Made by a program: the position numbers and the translations under genes. Shown here piece by piece: positions 22,801 to 33,128 of a stretch of 64,000 nucleotides of DNA. The notes under the pieces were generated by a model. The model had not been told where the DNA came from. It worked only from the letters and a program-made list of their open reading frames with translations, and ran no database searches. Location: NCBI GenBank assembly GCA_030268105.1, contig BSDZ01000039.1:62001-126000 (forward strand). Direction: 5' to 3'. Numbering within the stretch: position 1 is the stretch's first letter; the number at the start of each line of letters is the position of its first letter. Source of the DNA: Volvox africanus (Eukaryota > Chlorophyta > Chlorophyceae > Chlamydomonadales > Volvocaceae).

Positions 22801-25215
22801 GCGCCATTGGAGCCTTCGACGGGTCCCAGGTAGAGCCATCATCAGGCATGGGTCCATCGGCGCCGGCGGCATCGTCCATATTCACGAAGTCTTTCAATTG
22901 CGACAGTGGCTTCTCGGGGCCGTCGGCGGCAGCAGTCGCAGCAGGTATGGGCGGTTTCGGAACCTCGCCAATGGAGGAAGATCACGTGCATGGGTGTGCT
23001 GCTGACCTGGATGACTCCTTTGAGGCCTTTGCAATTAAGCTGGGCTTTGATGACCTGGACATCTGTATGGCAGCCGAAGCCGATGAGGCGATGCCACTAC
23101 AGCAGCCACAGCACCCGCAACAGCCTGTCACAGCCAACGTTGCGGCGTCACCACAATCCGCTGCGCCGCCGGTTGTGCAGGGGGCTTCAGCGGCGGTCGC
23201 GGCCGCTGCTGCGGCCGCTGCCGCGGCCGCCGCTGCAGCCGTTGTGGCGGCGGGGGCTGGTGCTCCACGTCCGGATGGCGGATATCTGAGTGTTGACGGT
23301 ATGTCGCAACAGGGCGGCTTCGAGGCCGAGGCCGAGGCTTCAGAGGCGTCCCCTCGGCGGCAGCAATCCACAGCAGCACCGTGGCCATCGATGCCAAAGG
23401 GGCAGGGGCTGGAGCCGGGGCGGCAGCAGCAGCCACGACAAACCTCTCCACAGTCGGCGGCATCCGAAGACGGCGCGGTGCTCAGCCCATCCCCGCTGAC
23501 GCTCCAGTCGCCAGCGCTGCTCACAACAACCCAAAAGCAGCAGCAACAGAGAAACGGAGAGGGCCAGCCGCTGGAGCATAGCCAGCAGGAGGATCAAGAG
23601 GATCAAGAGGAGGAGTACGGTAGCCCAGTTATTAAAATCGAATCGGCTGCCACCAAGACAGAGCCGCTGCTGTTGTCACCGCCCATGTTGCTGCCGGCGC
23701 CATTGCTCTCGCCCTCCAGGCCGCTGCCGCCGGCGCTCACCGATGCAACGCCTCCACGACCTCGCGGCAACGGTCCCCGGCGACTCAACGGCAATAGCAG
23801 TCGCGCTGTCAGGTCCCAGTTCCCGCTGCTGCAGCTCACGAACTTAGATCAACTTCCGGGGCCCGTCAGAGTCACGGTATCGGGCGGTGGATCCACGAGG
23901 TCCGCGGCCGAAGGGGGGTCACGACGCGGCAGTGGACGCAGTGGTGGTGGTGGTCGGCGTGGCAGTGACGGTGGTGGCATCAGTGACGATGACGAGGATG
24001 ATGGCACGGCAGGCCGGGGTTCTCAGGGCGGAGGGTCGAAGGGTGGTGGTGGCGGCGGCAGCGTGCAGGGGATATTCCACGTGAAGCCCTACCTGGAGGG
24101 TCGCAAATGCATCGACCACGGCGGTGAGATGGTCAGCCGCAGCGCCTTTGAGCGGGCTGGCGGCAGCATGATGGCCAAGTGGTACCGCAGCATCAAGGTG
24201 AGGTGACATTGACTGTGGCACTTGGAATAACTTTGGGCACAGAGCCTGGATGCACAAACGCAGGGGGACCAGGGCCAAAGCTTTAGGCAGTGTGTAAGCT
24301 CGGCTAGACACCATTGCTGTCATAGCAGCAGTCGTAGGTGCTGCAAACTCGAGGGCTTGTGCTCTGGACCTTGCAAGAAGACTCCAGGGCGGTTGACTGG
24401 CCCTTCGACCGCATAGTAGCTGCAGATACGAGCGCCACGGTGGCACATCATCAGGCACCTGCTGCGGAGCGCCAGTAATAGGAATCCCGATAGCACCCTA
24501 CATACCTACCTGTGAAGAAGGAACTGGTTGCGGGCCCTTCGGCCTTCGGCACTTGACCCGGCACCCGCATGGCCCCGACGGATCGCAGGTGCTCCCCGAG
24601 GGCATCTCCCTGGGCAAGTGGCTGGTCAGCAATGGATTGCCCGTGCTCAAGGTATGACAAGGATGCCGTTCTAAAATCTCCAGCGCGTTGTAGGGGCTTG
24701 GGATGCACGTATGTTTGTGTATTCAGCGTGTGTATAGAGGTTGGTTCTGTCATTAAGTTGAAGGTCTCGCGGTTAACGAGGGGACAAAAAGGCCTCGCCT
24801 TCTTAACCATTTCATGTTTTATTCTGAATCATCTCCTTATCTTTCGCAGAAGTGCATCACGGCAGACGGGCATGGCACGTCACCCCCGGGCCCTTATTTC
24901 TTGTTTGTCCTTCTCCGATGTCGTTTAGCCATGCGCAGCCTCTCTCCCAGTCCACTCTGTTTCTTGCTTGGCTATATCCACGCCTTTCCATCCTTCCCAT
25001 GTTTACTATCAAATCCGTCAATGCGAACTTGCACTTAGAGCTGCATGTACCCGTTCTTAGTTGGTCCTGGCAATGTTTCGATGGCTATGAATGTGTCGTT
25101 CTTCATCTTGATTTGTTTATGTCCACCCTCGTCTCTCTCCTCTCCGTCTGCCCACTAGGGCAATCCCCGACGCAGCAAGAAGAACAACGCCTTGACGGAT
25201 GGGGAGGGGGCGTGA
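19863..25215 (+). CDS. VARL-domain (SAND-family, RegA-like) transcriptional regulator
   Basis: Volvocine RegA-like nuclear regulator, about 1,484 aa in three phase-0 exons: 19863-24197, 24589-24651 and 25159-25215. The ATG at 19863 follows an in-frame stop, unless an upstream exon splices in. The first 1,400 residues are low-complexity, rich in Gly/Ala/Pro/Ser/His with Q9 near codon 790 and a poly-Ala tract near codon 1115. The C-terminus holds the SAND/VARL core: GRKCIDHGGEMVSRSAFERA, then MMAKWYRSIK at the exon 1 end, VLPEGISLGKWL in exon 2 and a basic tail GNPRRSKKN in exon 3. The pattern (C-I, G, R-S-A-F-E, K-W...S-I-K, L-G-K-W-L) is that of RegA, RLS1 and other rls proteins. Psi-K-x-E motifs (VKEE, IKIE) could be sumoylation sites. 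RegA represses cell growth in Volvox somatic cells; which VARL paralogue this is cannot be told here, so no symbol is given. Confidence 0.88.
22230..22256 (+). repeat. CAG trinucleotide run (Q9)
   Basis: Nine consecutive CAG codons in the first exon of the VARL gene encode a polyglutamine run. It is a likely length-polymorphic site. Confidence 0.9.
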
Positions 25216-28200
25216 AGCCAGCGTGAAGCGGCCAGCGCTGATTATTGAGGCTGTAAGGAAAAGGGTCCTGGCGGCGATGGGGTGAGCCGGGTCCTGGCTC
25301 TCGGACATGGGGCGGCGGAGTGTAGAATGAGTGGGGTAAGCGGACGGTCTTACAACTGAAATACCTGCACAATACCAAGCTACACGCTTAGGATTGGAAA
25401 GGTACCGAAATCTGGTTTTTGCATAAGTAACGGACGATGCCCTATCGTCGGGATGTGTGGGTGCTTTGGCTCTGCGTGCAGCTTTCGAGGTCCGTTAGTA
25501 TGAATTGCTGCCAGGCAAAGTACACTTGAACCACAATGAGCATGCAGAGAGTAGAATGCAGTTAAGAACGCAGTTAAGGGGCCGGAGTGGCGAAAGGATT
25601 CCCCCGGCTGGTTAAGGAGCGTACGCGAGGTACTTTTCCCTTGTTTGTGCTGATGTTGCTGCTGTTGTTGTTGCTGCTTCAACTGACACTGCTGCTACAT
25701 TTTTGCTACGAGCGTAATATTAGCTCGGAGAGTGCCGTTCCGTACGGCATTGCACCACGTATAATGCAGCGCAGCGCCATACATTGCTGAACTGCAAGAA
25801 TGTCTCTGTATGCGCTATTTCCTGTGCTGTATTCCATCCTGTCTTACTTAATGGAGTCGGACGGGCAAGCTTGGCCGGCTTGAGGACACTGGTAAATCTT
25901 TGGCTACAGGAATTTTCTCTCAGGGCGAGACGGTTTACATCGAAGGTCCACATCTCTATACGTTCTTGTGTGACATAGATTGCGTTCGGGTCGCTATACT
26001 TTACCACATCGAGATGGGGTTTCGTTCTTTGTTCACCATGGGACAGCAAATTCTGGACCGCAGGGGTCCGTATTGTTGATAAAGCGTTGATGATGGCGAC
26101 GGCGCCGAAAAATGACTACTGGCTGCCCCACGCAGGCTTGCAACGTATATACGTTTGTTGTCTTCCCGTATGCTGAATTTAAGGGTCTATAGACGCAGTT
26201 CGAGTTTCCGGTTGTGGCTCGTACCGCGTTTGCACGCTCGAGGCCACTAGAAATATTCGCCGACTATCCATTGGGATTATTTGCTGCTCTCTCGGGAATG
26301 AATGCGCATGAGAAGGGTTGACCAGCGATGGAGGGTTGCGACAAGCTGGTATTTAGGAAGAATCCCTTGCGAGGTGCGGTATGGACCGGGCCCTTAACGT
26401 CCAGGCATCAAGGGTTACGGGGCCGGTCCATTGTGCTCGCTCACCGGAACGGAGGTCAACCCGCCCTCCTGTTCGCCCAAATCGGTGAGCTCATGCGTCT
26501 CAGACGAAGTGTGGAGTTCGGTTCGCTCCTGCGCCCAGGAGGTAGGAGCAACACTGCGTGTCCTCGGGCTGTGTTTTTGTGTATGTCAGTTGCTCCTGTA
26601 CAAAACAAAGGCAGGTTTGCATGAGCGCTTGTATAGGCAAGGTGCAAGGCAGGTACAGGGTATCTGTGTATATCTGTGCATTACATGCGTACATGCAGGC
26701 AGGCGGGTAGGCAGGCGGCCGTGATCACTGGAAAGATGGAGATCTATGTAGCGGAATCGTCAAGTGTGGTCCGCATAGTGGGGGAAAAGCTCTGGGGCAC
26801 AACGAGGTCTTGTATTGGGCGAGAAAGGCTTTGTCGACAGGGCAGCAGCGGATTGGCTGGCTGTGGGTTCTCCCCATCCGGCGCAGCCGCCGCGCCAAAG
26901 TCAAGACGATGCACTTGCGCATGAACTCTACTTGCACCAGGATGAAGCCGTGTATGTGCGCATGTCATGATCGGGCGCATACAGCATGTGAGGTGATGTC
27001 TTCCTCGTTACGCGTGTGGCATGTACTTTTCACATCCTCGCGTCTAAGCTCGCGTAGTATTTGTCAGTCTGCCTATCTATCTATCGAGCTTTACTCTCTG
27101 CGCCTTTGTTGCGTTGAAACTTTTGGAACGCCACGGGCCGGCTCCGTCGACCAAGAACTGTCAAGGTGTGTCGAGTGTATCGTCCTTTGCTGCTAAGGAG
27201 CGTTCGTGCGGTTTCTCGGATGCTGGTGCGGATGTGCACTTCAGCCCCAGCGACCTCACTAGTATTCGAACCGGCAGCGGCAGCCGCACGCGGTCGCTAC
27301 ACATTTAGTATTGGGTTGATAGCGGCCAATAGCTCGGGTCAAGCTTATGCCCCGGTCGTTAGCAAAGTGGTGCAGCATTTGGAATTTCGTGGAATGCGAC
27401 CAGTGAATGTTGCGGCGCTGGCCGGTATGCATGACACCCGGGATACTGTTTGCGCCTCCGGCCACCGACTTGCTCTGAGTGGCGAGAGCTGCCGGCTGCC
27501 TTTTCCCTACAACCTTCCCACCTTAACTTCACGTATGGCATTACATTACTAACCGTGACGAGCATGGTGTTGAATGCACCATCATAGTAGTACAAATGGG
27601 ACATTCTACATTAATATATGCATGCAGTTATAATGCAAGGGCGCTGTAGGTTGTGGCAGGGATATGATGAACGGGGCGAGCTTGTCCTTGGGGCACGGAC
27701 TGACACAGGTTGGCCCCCCTGGGGGGTTAGGTTTGCTGGTCACCATGGTGCTGGTGCGGGTGGTGTTCAGCGGCAGAGGGGCACACGACAACCAGTTGGT
27801 CAACTGTCGTTTCGTTCGGTGGGTGAAGGGGAGGTCGTGTGTTACATTCGGGTTGTATTTGTCCAGCGCACCTCGGATGGTGCCGTTTCTGATAGCTCCG
27901 CCGTCTGCGGCCATTGAGCGGCTGCAGTTTGCAGCCCGGCTACTAGAGGTATCATTATGTATATACAATAGCATGGAGAATGAGGGTTTTCGTCCTCGTG
28001 AGCCTCTTTCTTAATGCAGTTGTTGGTTGCATATTGTCGGTGTCGGTCGGTCGGTGTCGGTCTTGTCTCTGCATGGCAAACACACTTAGCAGAAGAGAGA
28101 GGTCGCTTCATTATTCCTTTGCACGCTCGCAGTCATGTCTGGGTGGGAATCATGTCTTGTATGTATTGGCTTGGGCAGGCTGGCATCTAAGGCGGGATGG

Positions 28201-29046
28201 TGAGGTGCGCACCTGGTAAGGGTTGTGGAATCGCACGTTTTCGTGCCCGAGTGGTATTCCGGTTTTATGGCGTGCGTGGCTCCACACCGACACAAAAGGG
28301 CGCCGCTGCTATTCCCAACCTCCGGGCTGCACGATGTGCGAGACGTGCCCGGCGCCATGGCCCTGCTTACGAACCCAGACCCCTGCCCGTTGCGTCCTGG
28401 GGACGTGCCCAGCTCATGCAAAAGTAACATGACAAACCTGCTGGCGGCTGGGAACCATGTCCGCCGTCGTTTTCGTACCGTAATGAAGCCTAGTAACGAG
28501 TAGTAGCAGTCGGCATCACATACATGGCAAGTACGCAAATGTAGCAGGTGGGAACTAACTAGAGAACTAGATGCCGATTCCGACTGATGTATAAAAACGT
28601 TGACAATACTTAATGTAAGACAAGGTTGAGGGTATGCGCTTAGAGAATGGCTGAACTTGTAGGTGGAAGGATGCATAGGTGCGAATTACACGGATGGCGA
28701 AGCGGCTGTAAGGAGGTGAGTACTGCTTCTTGTTGACAAGGCCGGCGGCACGTATCTGGCATGGGATGTCCGTGGCCACCTGAATTGGGCTTACACAGCG
28801 GATGCGGGGATGCTCAGCCTCCATTGCCACACTTGTTACTTAAAACGCTTGTGAAGATGCAAAAGACCGGAAGCTGTGCGTGGTATGCCTGGTGACCTTC
28901 AGGAGACACCTCTACTGCGTGCGTGGCGTACGATTCTGCTGCGACTTTGACTTATCCCGGTGTGATTTATCCTTAGTGGCTAAAGCCAAGACCAGCACAG
29001 GAGCGACCACTGGCAAGCAGCAGGGCCATCGTTCCGGAGGAGGCAA
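25216..29046. other. Gene-poor region with unclassified open frames
   Basis: TGTAA at 25252-25256 may be the VARL poly(A) signal. Between about 26300 and 28500 several plus-strand stretches look coding-like and end at donor-like sites, for example around 26400-26540 (before GTAGGAGC), 26779-26965, 27664-27955 and 28225-28503. I could not join them into one phase-consistent gene, and none has a recognised motif. The minus strand over 27606-27974 and 28086-28676 is also open, so the strand is uncertain. This may be an unrecognised gene or a decayed one. Confidence 0.3.
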
Positions 29047-29811
29047 ATGAGTATGGACATGGGGCTGATCCGCCGCGGTAAGCCTGGGGCTAAAATCGCA
29101 TATCGGGTGGCATACCCTTGTGGGTCGGTTAGTGGTTATTTGATGGTCAGCTCTTGTCCAAGAAGGCACAGACACGCAGGGCGGGACAACAACGCCACCT
29201 ACGAGACTAAGGATACCCATCAATGCACCAATCTTGAGGGAGACAAGGGCGATGGTGGAACGTTTCATCCCCTTGGAGCAGCTATGAGGCCATTGTCTGG
29301 TCTATATTTCGTAAACGTTGCATCATGTGATGTTCATGCGAATCGGAGAATGAGGGGTCAGATTGACAGGCAGTGGAGCCCAGCTGGATACATGACCGTC
29401 GCGGGCAGTCCAGGGGGCGAGCCTATGTGCCTGTGTGAGGTTGAAGGAAGGAGCCGCGACAGGCTAATACTTCTGCATATTATTCGTCCAGGAGATCCTT
29501 ATATCCTCGGAACCTCTGGCATTCTCGGGCATGACAACGTATGGGATTTTGGCCTTCGAAACGGCTGTCGGGGTTGTCTTTGTAGATGGCACTGTGTTGT
29601 CTTTGATTCCAAACTTGATATTGCTAAGTTGGATATACCCCCCGGCTTAAATATGTTTCTTCATCCAGGATCCCATATCCTACCTACCACACATTACAAA
29701 CGGAGTCAATACATAAGCCCTTCATCCTTAGATGCATTCAAATCTCCTACATACATCTGGAACTCTCCAAACTATCTGAAATTATCGCAGGTAATCGTCA
29801 GGTATCGCTAG
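29047..29811 (+). CDS. Hypothetical open frame, 254 codons
   Basis: An uninterrupted ATG-initiated frame of 254 codons in DNA of near-balanced base composition, where so long a frame is unlikely by chance. The predicted protein has several Cys and His residues (CEVEGRSRD, NGCRGCLCRWHCVVF) but no motif I recognise, no obvious signal peptide and no membrane segment. It lies in a gene-poor stretch about 1.4 kb before the bacterial-like insert. It could be a lineage-specific gene or a remnant of a mobile element. Confidence 0.35.
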   Translation: MSMDMGLIRRGKPGAKIAYRVAYPCGSVSGYLMVSSCPRRHRHAGRDNNATYETKDTHQCTNLEGDKGDGGTFHPLGAAMRPLSGLYFVNVASCDVHANRRMRGQIDRQWSPAGYMTVAGSPGGEPMCLCEVEGRSRDRLILLHIIRPGDPYILGTSGILGHDNVWDFGLRNGCRGCLCRWHCVVFDSKLDIAKLDIPPGLNMFLHPGSHILPTTHYKRSQYISPSSLDAFKSPTYIWNSPNYLKLSQVIVRYR

Positions 29812-31226
29812 ATTTTCATATATCCAAAACAGCGCGTACATTCTGCTATATTACAGACGGAATAAGGTTGCCCATAAAAGTGCGATAAGTTACCCGACAA
29901 CAACTTGGGGTGCTTGTAGCACTAGGCGCCAAATGATTACGAAAGGATACGTCCGCTCTGTACTTCAAGTTAGCAACCCCGCCTGGACTCCTGAACACGG
30001 TGAAATTATACTAGACAATTTCGAAGCATAAAACCATATGGTTAAGATACGTCGAATAATTAAATGAATGTGAGATCATATCCACAAGCTTCAAGAAGCA
30101 TGTGCTGTTCATACGAACCCAAACACTCGAGATGCTTGGTACAAGCCGAAAATTAATAGAGAGGAGGCTCGTGGTGAAAGGCGAGATAGTATTATCATAC
30201 TCAAATTTGCTCGGAACAGACCAAACGCCGGTGAGCTCAATTTACGAATATCTAACACATTGAGCTATACATAACGTTGTAACATTCTGAGTTCGAAAAC
30301 CCGATGGAATCCTCTCATCTGTGATCTCACTGCCTTGCGAGTCTTGCCGCGCAAATCAGTTGTGACAAGCTGTCAGCAAGCCCAAGAAAGCAGGCTAAGG
30401 AGCTCACCGTGACAACCTAAGCCACGACAGTGTGGAAACATCCCTGATTGCGCTGCCTCAAGCAAAGGGACTCAGAGTGCTCTCGGCTCTCAAAATTCCA
30501 CTCACAACTGATGACTTGAAAATGTCACGGGACAATGTCTTGATGAGCTTGAGAGACGGGGCATGCTATTACATGCATGCAGCACATACTGAAGTGGCGC
30601 CACATCAAAGCAAGGAATCTGAGAGGGACAAGTCAGTTGTACGTGTAGTATTGCCAAACACGGGAAATCCCATTTCGCCAGCCTCTCGAAGCCCGCCCAC
30701 CTTCTCATTTCGTTGAACCGCTCCGTCCGTAGCACGGTGAGATTTCTACAAAGGACATCCTAAAATCTTCTACAAACCTGCAGAAAAATAATGCCCCAAC
30801 CAATCGTCTTGGATGACGCGCCAAGCCCTGTTGCTTCTTCTCCTTACTTCAGCCACGGGCCACTGGCGCATTAAGTCGAATATGGGAGAAACTTCTCGTC
30901 CAGCTCTCCTGTGATCGGCTGCTACACTCTCCTTCGTGACGCCACTTGTCATGTATGCAGCTGCACGCGTGATGAACAGACAGTATAGCATAACGGATGC
31001 GGCGACGGCTGGCAGCTCCATGCCTCATGTTCCATGCTAATGCCGGCTCCCAGCTGCTGGCCTTGCGTCCCGACACTAGACTCAGGCCCCTTGCTGCAGA
31101 AGCAAGCCAAATTATCATTTTGTCTCCAGGGTGTATCCTGTCCATGTAACATTCCATTCCTTTTGTACGATTACTCACTTAATCATCTCCCACAGGACTA
31201 CAGCACATCCTTTTTCGGGCAGAAGA
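29812..31226. other. AT-richer intergenic DNA
   Basis: Only short open frames with no recognisable product. Base composition is lower in GC than most of the window, particularly 29820-30430. I see no repeat structure or RNA gene here. Confidence 0.4.
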
Positions 31227-31580
31227 TTAATCAAAGATCGGGCGGAAGCTTTAGATGATTATTCGTCTATTCTTACAAATATCATGAACGATGTTAAATT
31301 AAATCTTAACTTCGTGAATTTAACCCCTCTTGAACACAAGTTTTTTAATAAAGATGTAGAGAGAAAACCGCACTTGTGCGTTATTATGACTTCTGAAAGA
31401 GGATTATGCGGTAGTGTTAATTCCCAGATAGTAAAAGCAGTAAAAAGAGATATTGCTAAATATCAAGAACAAAATGTTAAAGTAAAACGAATCGTTGCCG
31501 GCAAAAAAGGATATGACGCCTTAAAAAGCCAGTATTCTGAGCTGATAGAGGAATATTACCATATCGATATGCACACTGAT
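31227..31580 (+). pseudogene. atpG: Fragment of a bacterial F1 ATP synthase gamma-subunit gene (atpG), Rickettsiales-like
   Basis: About 115 codons are open, AT-rich and rich in Lys/Asn/Ile codons ending in A or T, unlike all flanking genes. The translation carries the core of the F1 gamma subunit: CVIMTSERGLCGSVNSQIV followed by a Lys-rich helix and AGKKGYDAL. The insertion LTPLEHKFFN before it resembles alphaproteobacterial (Rickettsiales) gamma subunits. The N-terminal coiled-coil start and the C-terminal half, needed for rotation, are absent. Host-like sequence resumes near 31225 and 31580, so this is a partial, probably non-functional copy. No frameshift or stop is seen, which suggests recent insertion. 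An assembly chimera must be excluded. Rickettsial endosymbionts and nuclear transfers from them have been reported in volvocine algae. Confidence 0.82.
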
Positions 31581-33128
31581 CCCGGGAGCTTTTCAGCCAT
31601 CCCATGCAACTGGCTGTTGAGAATGAGCAACACTCATAAAGTTAGGAATGTCAGATCAAGTAATACGGCCCAGTGAGGGGCCGGGCGCTTTGCTGACTTT
31701 AACACTGGCAAGACTATCACCCTTCCTCCTTAAACAAATTCCTTCTCCTGTTCTGCGGACCTTCTCTCTAGCCTCCGTGTCCTCATTAATCGCGTCCATA
31801 ATATCAAGCAGCTGACATAACAGGACCTGTACAGAACAGAGAACACAATTTTCGACGCTCCTATGTGGGACAGTTCACCTCCATGTGGGATTTATCACGT
31901 TGAGTCCCTATATCGGCTGCGGTGTAATGGGACCGGTAAAGATGTGCGGGTTAGGCCCTGGTGCCAGGCAACAAGGAGGACATGTCGGCTGCACCTGGGA
32001 GACCAGGATGCATGTGGAAAGATCCTCCCTCTCTTTCTCTCTGCAGAACAAGGAAAGCTGACCCTTGGAATGTCTAATGAAATGGTAATAAAGCCACGGA
32101 GTTGCAGAGAGCAGTGCAGGGTGTAAAGCGTACCCTGCCCAACCTAAGCAACTACCCCCACTTCTGGTGTTGACGAGATTGCGTGGCACCGCGGGATGCT
32201 TACGAAGGCAGAGGCAGGCTTATGCAAGCGTATATTGTGCCAGGGCACTGCGGCAAACACACACCCGATGGCCGCACCCGTATGTCTAAAAACTTCGTAC
32301 CCACAAACTGAACCCATCGCTGACACAGACGTTATTTTTATATCAACAGAACCTTATTTGCCATGCACGGGCGGGACCCTTCATGCCGTCACTCCCATCA
32401 TTTTCACCGCTGATATTGCAGCCGCTGCCGCCGCCGCAGCTGAGAGAACAAGCGGCGCCTTCGAAAACTTTTGCGCGCATACTGGGGAGGTGAGTGATAT
32501 TTCCACTCTAGGGAGGCGGCGAGGGGCTGCGCAGCTGTTCCTGAGTGCGAGTATTTCAAGCGTGCGAGGTGGGGATACGTGCTGATACTTGGCATACCTG
32601 CTATTGACCTGATAAATTTCCAGATGATTTATACACAATGAAGCAGACATTGTTTACCTTGCGTCAAATGGATCATCTGAGTGGTAACAAGGAGACGGCA
32701 GTGTGCATGAATGGATGTCTTGATGAAAACACTACTTGCACGCACAATACTGCGGACAATAACTGTTACATTAGATATATTGTAGAAGTGGATAGTTGTA
32801 TATAAACATTTCTTCCCTGTACGGAGCTCGTCGAATTCAGACGTACACCTAATTACTAAACGGAAGCCTAGCGGAACATCCCTTAAGTTCACGTTGTTTC
32901 GTATAAAATGTCAAGTTATCAAATGGTTTATTCATGTAATTTGAAAACTAGTTTCTGACCCCATCAGATATAGCCTGTCTAATTACGGTATGCGCGCACA
33001 GATGTGAACGGAATGAATTGCTTGATTGAATTTATATGCTAAATCAATTGAGAACCTATATTACTACACTACAGCTTTCCCAAGACCATTTTTGTGCAAA
33101 CCTGAACATTACTCCACAAGGTCTCAAC
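31581..33128. other. Intergenic region upstream of the beta-helix gene
   Basis: No confident gene. A plus-strand stretch at about 32390-32490 encodes an Ala-rich segment followed by SGAFENFCAHTGE and a GTGAGTG donor-like site; it could be an isolated exon, but nothing supports joining it. The last 400 bases are AT-rich and probably hold the promoter of the gene starting at 33129. Confidence 0.35.

Noticed and set aside
22982..23524. 180-codon minus-strand frame inside the VARL gene
   Set aside because: Its Ala/Ser/Cys-rich translation is the mirror of GC-rich low-complexity codons of the VARL exon. It has no motif of its own.
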